From Sorex araneus (lineage: Eukaryota; Chordata; Mammalia; Eulipotyphla; Soricidae), in NCBI RefSeq assembly GCF_027595985.1, contig NC_073312.1, positions 5,472,928-5,536,927 on the forward strand: a DNA stretch of 64,000 nt, written 5' to 3'. Under the pieces are notes generated by a model. It saw only the letters and a program-made list of their open reading frames with translations. It had not been told where the DNA came from and did no database searches. The translations under genes were made by a program, and so were the position numbers. Shown piece by piece: positions 56,650-64,000 of the stretch (the stretch's first letter is position 1; each line of letters starts with the position of its first letter).

Positions 56650-56857
56650 CTGTCTGTGGGCAGGCCAGCACGTCTGACTCTCTGTCTGTCTGTTCATCTC
56701 TCTGTCTGTCTCTGTCTGTCTGTCTTCTGTCTGTGTAGAGAGCCAAGCACGTCTGTCTGTTTGTCTGTGGGGAGCCCGGCACGTCCGTCTGTCTGTCTGT
56801 CTGTCTCTCTATCTGTCTGTCTGTCTGTGGGGAGCCCGGCATGTCTGTCTCTCTGAC

Positions 56858-56890
<33 letters not shown>

Positions 56891-57018
56891 GCTGTCTGTG
56901 TAGGGAGCCAGGCACGTCTGTCTGTCTGTCTGTGGGGAGGCCAGCACGTCCGTCTCTCTATCTGTCTGTCTCTCTGTCTCTCTGTCTGTCTTCTGTCTTC
57001 GTGTAGGGAGCCAGGCTC

Positions 57019-57054
<36 letters not shown>

Positions 57055-57090
57055 GTCTGTGTCTGTGGGGAGCCCGGCACATCTGTCTGT
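56650..57090. repeat. CTGT tetranucleotide array with interspersed GC spacer
   Basis: Runs of tctgtctgtctg separated by ggggagcccggcacgtctgt or agggagccaggcacgtctgt spacers, repeated six or seven times: a higher-order structure. Confidence 0.95.
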
Positions 57091-57189
57091 CCCCACAATG
57101 CTGTTTCCCGGCTCCTCCAACGGTGCCTGATACAGGCCTGGGCTGGCGAGTCCTCGCTGCCCCTCCAAGAGCAGCCCCTGAGGGTCCAA

Positions 57190-57347
57190 ACTCGGGGACA
57201 GGGGCTGGCACTGGCCTTGCATGTGGCCAACCCGGGTCCAAGCCCCAGCATCCCATTTGGTCCCCTGAGCACCACCAGGAGTCCTTCCTGAGTGCAGAGC
57301 CAGGAGTCAGCCCTGGGCACAGCCCGTGTGACCCCAAACTAAACAAA
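57190..57347 (+). mobile_element. SINE, mostly complete
   Basis: gcactggccttgcatgtggc, cccgggtccaagccccagca, gagtgcagagccaggagtca and cgtgtgaccccaaactaaac. Confidence 0.82.
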
Positions 57348-57454
57348 CTCCTAGGTAGGGGTGGGGTGGGTGGGGGTTGTTCAGGGTCACCAGGGTCAAG
57401 ACCGTGACGGGGCAGGGTGGGAGGGTTGGTAGTGATGTTGCTGCTGCCAGGACC

Positions 57455-57665
57455 AGCCCCCTCGCCCCTGCCAACCTCAGCCCCCTCCACCCCTGCCAGC
57501 CCCAGCCCCCTCCGACCCTGCCAGCCCCAGCCCCCTCCACCCCTGCCAGCCCCAGCCCCCTCCACCCCTGCCAGCCCCAGCCCCCTCACCCCTGCCAGCC
57601 CCAGCCCCCTCGCCCCTGCAAACCCCAGCCCCTCAACCCCTGCCAGCCCCAGCCCCCTTGCCCTG
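57455..57665. repeat. C-rich minisatellite
   Basis: Eight or so copies of about 24-27 bases around ctgccagccccagccccctc. Confidence 0.92.
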
Positions 57666-57769
57666 CCACGGGGTGTCCTGGGTTCTCCCCCGAGCACAGG
57701 TTTCTGAAGCTGAGTCTGGCTGTGGCCCCTCTTGGATCTGAGCCAATGGTCTCTCCACAGCCCTGACCT

Positions 57770-57905
57770 TTTCTTTTCCCTTGGAGGGTGGAGGGCACAG
57801 CTGGCTCTGAACTCAGGGGTCTCTGCTGGCGGGCTCAGGGGACCATGTGGGAGGCCGGGCGTCGAGCTTGTGTGGACGGAATGCGGGGCGGGAGCCCTCC
57901 CTGCT
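57770..57905 (-). mobile_element. SINE, diverged
   Basis: cacagctggctctgaactca and tcaggggaccatgtgggagg in reverse orientation. Confidence 0.55.
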
Positions 57906-58089
57906 GGCCCGTCCCTCCGGGACCCCCACCGAGCCCTCACTGACTGAAGCTCCGTGAGAACTCGGCCCCTGCACGGGGGTCGGAGATGGGGCTGACCACG
58001 CCCATGTGTCCCTGCTCCCTGGACTCCCGCTGAACCGCTGAGGGAGCACTTTGGGGAGAGCCTGAGCTTGAATTTCAGGTGCGACGGGG

Positions 58090-58560
58090 ATGCCCCCAAC
58101 TTGTTAGCATTTATGTAAAAGTTTCTTTCTTGCTTGGGCCCATTTTATGGTTAGCGTAGGGCCAGCCTGAAAGATAATATATTGTGACTGTTATATTATT
58201 TATTTTCAAGCCAACTTATTGATTATTGTGGGCTGAAAATGACAAATGGCATTGGCGCGCGGCTGGGTCAGGAGGTTCTATTAAAGAAATGATAGTATTG
58301 CTCATGGATTGTTAAAAGGTTCAGTTTAGGTTCTTTATAGGTTTATATCCATCACTATTTAATGACCAAATGATGAAAAATAGGAGCTGTGGGGACAATT
58401 TTTTTTTTTCCGGTGCGAGCTTTATGTTGAAGCAGTTACCAAATCAGACACTGCATCCTGGTGGGGACGCTCCGTTCTGGCGGGGCGGTGGGCAGCAGCG
58501 GGTGGACACAGTAAGATTTTATTCCTCCAGATTCAATAAATTATAATAATGCAGGCTGCC
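58090..58560. promoter_or_regulatory. AT-rich unique island, candidate enhancer
   Basis: ttagcatttatgtaaaagtt, agccaacttattgattattg, tatttaatgaccaaatgatg and cagattcaataaattataat. About 450 bases without repeats. Confidence 0.45.
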
Positions 58561-60089
58561 GGCAGGGGAGGAGCAGGACGGTGGGGAGGGCGGTGCGGGC
58601 CCGGGGTCTGCGGGCGAGGGTCTCGCCGTGGCCCGTGACAAATGACAAGCTGCTGCTCCACGGGTCTCGGCTGACACTGGCGGGCAGAGGACAGTGTCCA
58701 GGGGCTGGTAAAGAGAAAGGGGGAAGGGGAAGAGGTCCCCGAGGGGGCCTGGGTCGTGTCTGCCGAGTCTGGGACTCGCGGTCACCCGGGACAGGGCTGG
58801 CAGTGGACAAGGGCTCTGGGCAGTGGCCCTTGGCGACCAAGGTCTCAGCGCCCAGGTTCAGCCTTAGCCCGTCCCAAGCTGGGGTCCCGGCTCTGCCTGC
58901 AGGGGCCTCCCGACCCCCAGTAGCCCGCCTGGCGCGGGAGGCAAGACCACAGGGATGAGGGCCGGGCCAGCGGCATGAGCCTGAGCGGAGAGGCCCTTTG
59001 CCCTCTGGGGTCCGGGTGCAATGCAGCCGCTTCTCGGGGCCCTACACCCACATCTCTCCCTCAGCCCGGGCAGGGGCGGGTCAGTCGCCCCTCCCAGGAC
59101 ACTGGCTCGGCTTTGTAGGGCCTGCCACGCACTGGGGGCCCGGCAGGGACCACTCGGGTGTGGAGGGCCACGGGTCCGAGCACTGAGAGCCAGCACCAAG
59201 CCTGCCTCCCACTCCCTGGGGGCCCCCGCAAACGTCCTTGCCAGGGGCCCCAGAGTCCCCCAGCCCCAGCCGAGCTTCCCCCTCCCCGCCCCTCACCATT
59301 CAAAGGGAGCACCCCTGCCAACGGGGAGGGCCTCTGCCCGCTGCCCCCGTGATGGCGGAGAGGAAGGCCCTCACGCTGACCGCCCCCATGAGAAGGCAGC
59401 TTCCTTCTGGGTCAGGACTCGCTGGGGCCCGTTAGTCTCGCCCCGAGTCCATGGAGACTCGTGTTAGGAGTCGCAGGAGCGATTCTTTCGGCAGCTCAGC
59501 TCGGAGCCGCGGTGGAGGGTGGGCCTGGTGCGAGGTGTGGGCGTCAGGTGCGGGTGGCTCCAGGCTCCAGGAGGCCCCTCCCTCCCCCTCCCGCCGTCCT
59601 GCTCTGTCTAGGTTGGCAGGACCTGGTCTCACCTCCTGCTCGTACGGGAAACTAAAGATGTGTGATGGGCCCAGCTTGGATTGTGCCACACCCGGTCACT
59701 GGTGCCCTCCGATGGCCTGTGGGCTTCCCGGAAGAGGTGGTCTGCAGCCTGGAAACAAGCTTCCTGATGTGTCCTCGCCCTCACGTTTGCCTTGATCTCT
59801 TCTTTGAGTGTGGGGGTGGAGGGTGGGGGGCTGTGGGGGTCTCCCCGTCAGCGCGGGGCCGGGAGCCGTTCCCTCTGACACTCCGCCCGGAGTGTGGCCT
59901 GAGGGTCAGCTCCTCAGCCGGTCACGCCGCGCTGCTCCGCCCAGGGCTGTGGAGGCTGCGGGGCCGGGGGCCCGGGTCCCCTAGGGTCATACCCAGAAGT
60001 GCCGGGGTCTCCTACACGACACAAAGATGAACCAACACCGTGTCCAGGAAGCGTGACCCCCGGTGAGGGCTTGCAGTGGCGTCAGTGCC

Positions 60090-60515
60090 ACCCCGAACCC
60101 AGCACCCAGCCCACAGGAGTGCCACCTTGAACCCAGCACCCAGCCCACAGGAGTGCTACCCAGAACCCAGCACCCAGCCCACAGGAGTGCCACCCAGAAC
60201 CTAGCACCCAGCCCACAGGAGTGCCACCTCGAACCCAGCACCCAGTCCACAGGAGTGCCACCTTGAACCCAGCACCCAGCCCACAGGAGTGACACCCCGA
60301 ACCCAGCACCCAGCCCACAGGAGTGACACCCCGAACCCAGCACCCAGCCCAGCAGGAGTGCCATCCTGTCCCCAGCACCCAGCCCACAGGAGTGCCACCC
60401 CGAACCCAGCACCCAGCCCACCGGAGTGCCACCCCGAACCCAGCACCCAGCCCACCGGAGTGCCACCCCGAACCCAGCACCCAGCCCACAGGAGTGCCAC
60501 CCCATCCCGAGCACC
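60090..60515. repeat. 34-base minisatellite, about twelve copies
   Basis: Unit around cagcccacaggagtgccacc with ccgaacccagcacc, with exact 34-base spacing (for example ggagt at 60116, 60150 and 60184). Confidence 0.96.
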
Positions 60516-60589
60516 AACAGTGATGGGTCTGGCGGGAAGGGAGGAAACATAATACAGGAACTGATGGCATCCAAACTGTCACCCGTCCT

Positions 60590-60760
60590 GGCCTGTGTCA
60601 TTCCATGCTGGCCAGGGGGTGACATTTATCTCAACAGAGAAGTCTCGGTGAGTTTTCAAATGTAATTAGGAATATGCGACTCAGGCCTCTGCTGTTGTAG
60701 ATTAATTCCAATAAACTGCGTTCAGTAAACCCACAGGAAAGAAATTCATTTCAAGAGCAC
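60590..60760. promoter_or_regulatory. AT-rich unique island, candidate enhancer
   Basis: aatgtaattaggaatatgcg, gtagattaattccaataaac and cattccatgctggccagg. Next to the 34-base minisatellite. Confidence 0.35.
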
Positions 60761-60807
60761 AGTCCCTCCGCAGCTCCGTCAGCTGGCCGGAATACGCCGA
60801 GCGTCGT

Positions 60808-60975
60808 GGCCAGAGAGACAGCGCAGCGGGAGGGAGGGCACTCGCTCTGCACGTGGCTGACCTGGGTTCGATTCCCGACACCCCGTCTGCTCCCCGAGCA
60901 CCACCAGGAGGGACCCTTGAGCACAGAGCCAGGAGTAAGCCCGGAGCCTCACCACCATCACCTCAAGACCAAAAA
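60808..60975 (+). mobile_element. Shrew SINE, full length
   Basis: tggccagagagacagcgcag head, ggttcgattcccgacacccc and gagcacagagccaggagtaa. Confidence 0.85.
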
Positions 60976-60989
60976 CTAAAAGAATTTTT

Positions 60990-61181
60990 GTGTTCGTTTT
61001 TTTTTTTTTTTTTTTTTTTTTTTGCTTTTTGGGTCACACCCAGCAAAACACACTCCTGGCTCTGCACTCAGGAATTACCCCTGGCGGTGCTCAGGGGACC
61101 CTATATGGGATGCCAGGAATCGAATCCGGGTCAACCGCGTGCAAGGCAAACGCCCTCCCCGCTGTGCTATCGCTCCAGCCC
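60990..61181 (-). mobile_element. Shrew SINE with long poly(A) and target-site duplication
   Basis: T-run of about 25 (60999-61023) and flanks ctaaaagaattttt (60976-60989) and ctaaaaggattttt (61182-61195). Part of the body near acccagcaaaacacactcct is deleted. Confidence 0.93.
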
Positions 61182-61595
61182 CTAAAAGGATTTTTAAGGG
61201 ATATAGTAAGTGTCCCTGCCCGACGGAGGAGGCTGAAGAGGAAAATCCCACTCTCCCTCCCCCCCACCCCGTGAATGTGGGTGGTCAGAGGGTCCCAGAA
61301 GGACCCTGGCAGGAAGCCCCACGTTGGGGAGCGTTAGTGCCCCGCCAGGAGAGTTCGTGGGGGGAGGGGAGAGAGTCTGGGGCAGGAGTGTGGCCCGTCC
61401 AGCTCGAGTGAGGCCTCCACTGCACCCTCCCTCCTAGGATGCTCTGGTCTGCCCGATGGCCCCACCCAGCCCCCAGGGAGGTGCCCCTGGGGAGACCCTG
61501 CAGGTGCATGACCGATGCCGGGCTGCCCTGCGAGTGTCCAGGCAGGCAGGCAGACCCCCGGACCCCCGGGACGTCTCCATATGAGGCCTAACGGG

Positions 61596-61671
61596 ACCAG
61601 GTGGGATGCCAGGGATCGAACCCAGGTTGGCCAGATGCAAGGCCATTTCCCCACTGGACAATCGCTCCAGC

Positions 61672-61676
<5 letters not shown>
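61596..61676 (-). mobile_element. SINE head half
   Basis: ggatgccagggatcgaaccc and ggacaatcgctccagccctt; the body and tail are missing. Confidence 0.75.

Positions 61677-61743
<67 letters not shown>
61676..61743. repeat. CT microsatellite
   Basis: About 33 perfect CT units abutting a SINE head. Confidence 0.97.
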
Positions 61744-61744
<1 letters not shown>

Positions 61745-62285
61745 AGGCCTGCCTCCGTCTGAGAGTTAGGCCCATAGGTCCAGCGACCCTGGTCTGGTGG
61801 CCCACCCGCCCTCCCTGGCTCCTGGGCCCCCCGGCCCTGCTCACAGGACTCTCTTCTCTCCTCTCCCCCCTCGTACCCCGCTGTCTGCCGCAGGCCCCCG
61901 TCAGCCACCTCGCTGTCCCCGCGCCTGTCAGCTGGCCCGGAGTACCACGGTGAGCCCGTGGGTATCTGTAATAGACTTCCCGGTGCCTTCGCAGCAGGCT
62001 GAGATCCCCGGGCCTCTCTGGGAGTCATCGCCGAGTGGTTCTTCCAGGGCAGCCGCCCCCTCCCTCACCTGGGTGGGCCCCTCCCTGCGCTGGGCAGATG
62101 CTCAACAAAAGCGGAAGAAGGAGGGAGTGGGGGAGGGAGCCTGGTGTCACAATCAACCTCGGAAAGACCCGGCTGCTGGATCCCCCGGGAGCGGGGCATG
62201 GGCTGGAGCTCTGGGCCCCTCTCAGGAAGGACCAGCAGCCCCAACCAGATCTGATTTTTTTCTCATAGAAACGGCCCGGCCTCAG

Positions 62286-62490
62286 GGCTGGAGCAATAGC
62301 ACAGCGGGGAGGGTGTTTGCCTTGCACGCGGCCGAGCTGGGTTTGATTCCCAGCATCCCATATGGTCCCCCAAGCACCGCCAGGAGTAATTCCTGAGTGC
62401 AGAGCCAGGAGTAACCCCTGTGCATCGCAGGGTGTGATCCAAAAAAACAAAAAAAAAAAAAAAGAAAGAAAGAAAAAGAAAAAAGAAGTG
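62286..62490 (+). mobile_element. Shrew SINE, full length with A-rich tail
   Basis: agggctggagcaatagcaca through gcagggtgtgatccaaaaaa, tail of A runs with GAAA units to about 62490. Confidence 0.93.
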
Positions 62491-62639
62491 GTTCCGCTTC
62501 ATAAGTGAACCCCATCAAGTGGCCAATGTACCAAACTGCTCAGTTCCCAGAGCACGTGGCCCCCTAGGTGGCCACAGGACACTTCCAAATTTCATCATAC
62601 TGACAACCCAGTAGGAACCTAGCAAATTAAAAGAAAAAC

Positions 62640-64000
62640 TGTTTGTAATTGAATCAGCGCGAGATACACAGTTGCAAGGTTGTTTGTGGTTGAGTCTCAG
62701 TCTTCCAATGTTCCGACACCCATCCCTTTGCCACTGTAAGTTTCCTGCCACCAGTGTCCCCAGATTCCCTCCCGCCCCCACCCCCACCCGGTCCCAGCCC
62801 CTCAGCCCACCCCCACCCTACCCCTTAGTTTCCTCTTAGACACTGTGTGGGTTGCCACACTGTTGCTGAAGGGGCAGCGTGCATAGCCCTTCCCCTCCTC
62901 TCAGCACTCAGTTCTGGCCCAGAGGGAACGTTTCCAACTGTCATTGCCGTAGTGGTCTCTTCTCTGCCCTAACTCCCCCCCGCCGTGGCAGGCTTCCCAC
63001 CGGAGACCAGACTTTCTGCCCTGGGTCTACCATCTTTCGGTTTCACTCCCGTATTACGCTTGTTTGTTTTTCAACACCCTGCGAATGAGTGCCGTCATTC
63101 TATGCCTGTCCCTCTCCCTCCGACTCGGTTCACTCCACACGAGACCCTCCATGTGCATCTGTGTGCAAGCAAATTTCATGCCTTCACCTTTCCTGGCAGC
63201 TGACTAGTATGCCACTGTGTAGACGGTAGACGCACCACCGTTTCTTGATCCAGTCTTCTCTCTCGGGCACCTGGGTTGTTTCCAGATCCTGGCTACCGCG
63301 AGTAATTCTGCGACGGACATAGAAGTGCAGGTGGCTTTTCTCCATTGTGTTTTTGGGCTCCTAGGATAGATTCTCAGGAGCAATATTGCTGGGTCATGTG
63401 GAAGCTCAATTTCTAGTTTTTTTTTTTTTTGAGAAAAAAAAAACTATTGTTCTCCAGAAAGGCTAAACCAATCAATATTCCCACCAGGAGTGAATCAAAG
63501 CCCTTTCCCTTTTGCATCCGTGCTGGCACTGGTTGCTGGTTTCCTATGTGCCACTCTCTGGTGTGAGATGATGTCTCATTGTTGTTTTGATCTGCATCTC
63601 CCTGATAATTAGTGATGTAGAGCACTTTTTCATGTGCCTCTTGACCATGTGTATTTATTTTCTGGCCTTGGGGGCCACCCCCAGCGATGCTCAGGGGTTG
63701 CTCCTGGCTCTGCACTCAGGGATTACCCCTGGAGTTCCTCGGGGAACCATATGGGATGGCGGGGATCAAACCTGTTTGGCTGCGTGCAAGGCAAATGCCC
63801 TCCCCACTGTGCTATCAGTCTAGTCCCATATTAATTTTTTCAGGGAGCTTCTGTTCATCTCTTTTCCCATTTTTTCAATGGAGTTGGATTTTTTTCTTGT
63901 AAAGTTCTACCAGTGCCTTACATATCTTGGATACTAACCCCTTATCAGATGAGTGTTGGGTAAATAATTTTTCCCATTCTATAGCCTGTTTTTGCACATT
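62640..64000 (-). mobile_element. LINE-1 3' end (decayed), runs off the window
   Basis: Reverse-oriented L1. On the plus strand gtgtgagatgatgtctcatt, ttgatctgcatctccctgat, gcactttttcatgtgcctct, ccccttatcagatgagtgtt and cccattctatagcctgtttt are the well-known antisense of the L1 ORF2 end region. The protein frame is broken by stops and indels. The 3' end lies toward 62640. Confidence 0.85.
63662..63829 (-). mobile_element. Shrew SINE nested in the L1
   Basis: gggggccacccccagcgatg, ggcggggatcaaacctgttt and gtgctatcagtctagtccc interrupt L1 sequence that resumes at about 63835. Confidence 0.88.

Noticed and set aside
56531-58099. 522-codon minus-strand open frame rich in Asp/Arg/Gln/Thr
   Set aside because: Mostly the CTGT array plus a C-rich minisatellite and SINE pieces; no recognisable protein.
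60090-60515. CRISPR-like regular repeat
   Set aside because: The repeats are contiguous, with no unique spacers, in a mammalian genome.
60082-60582. 166-codon minus-strand open frame with a Gly/Trp/Cys-rich repeat
   Set aside because: Produced entirely by the 34-base minisatellite; no start context, no splice sites, no known domain.
2287-62490. tRNA genes suggested by A and B box sequences
   Set aside because: All are heads of the SINE family; none shows a full cloverleaf with acceptor pairing and a clean Pol III terminator.

Overview
The window is mammalian nuclear DNA, most likely from a shrew (Sorex, probably S. araneus). It is peppered with a tRNA-derived SINE (tRNA-like head with box B GGTTCGATTCC, body with 'gagtgcagagccaggagtaa', tail 'gggtgtgacccaaaaagcaaaa') that I recognise as the dominant shrew SINE. 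A decayed L1 end closes the window. Species is inferred from the SINE. The genes are identified directly from their translated exons.

Three protein genes are supported, all on the minus strand. BUB3 (coding exons 10834-19195) encodes the spindle-checkpoint WD40 protein: seven coding exons, all splice junctions GT/AG, 328 codons intact. HMX2 (23660-25380) and HMX3 (34960-36690) are two-exon NKL-class homeobox genes of the NKX5 family (273 and 360 codons, both intact). The order BUB3-HMX2-HMX3 on one strand is that of human chromosome 10q26 read from the other strand. HMX2 and HMX3 are a tandem duplicate pair that pattern inner ear, vestibular system and hypothalamus. BUB3 is a housekeeping mitotic gene.

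Layout: 1-9.6 kb is GC-rich, gene-free DNA with many SINEs. 9.6-10.8 kb is an AT-rich block continuous with the BUB3 3' end. 10.8-19.7 kb is BUB3, with a CpG-island promoter carrying CCAAT, CHR-like and E2F-like sites and, upstream, an inverted pair of ZNF143-like sites. 20-22 kb is unique AT-rich sequence. 22.2-23.15 kb is a CpG-rich block without a recognisable gene. 23.2-25.7 kb is HMX2. 25.7-33.5 kb is the HMX2-HMX3 interval with several AT-rich TAAT-bearing islands that look like developmental enhancers. 33.5-37.3 kb is HMX3 with its upstream block. 37.3-64 kb is the HMX3 upstream flank: SINEs, microsatellites and minisatellites interrupted by short AT-rich unique islands at about 44.9, 46.9, 49.0, 52.9, 55.8, 58.1 and 60.6 kb.

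About 22 kb between the SINE in BUB3 intron 4 (ends 17794) and the SINE at 39855 holds no SINE that I can see, although both flanks carry one every 1-2 kb. Such transposon-poor domains are typical of developmental homeobox loci. I found no evidence of a wholly new biological system. The items most worth checking are the SINE-free HMX domain, the enhancer-like islands, the promoter architectures, and the way SINE tails have seeded purine satellites. Conservation claims rest on composition and memory of the family; no alignment was run.
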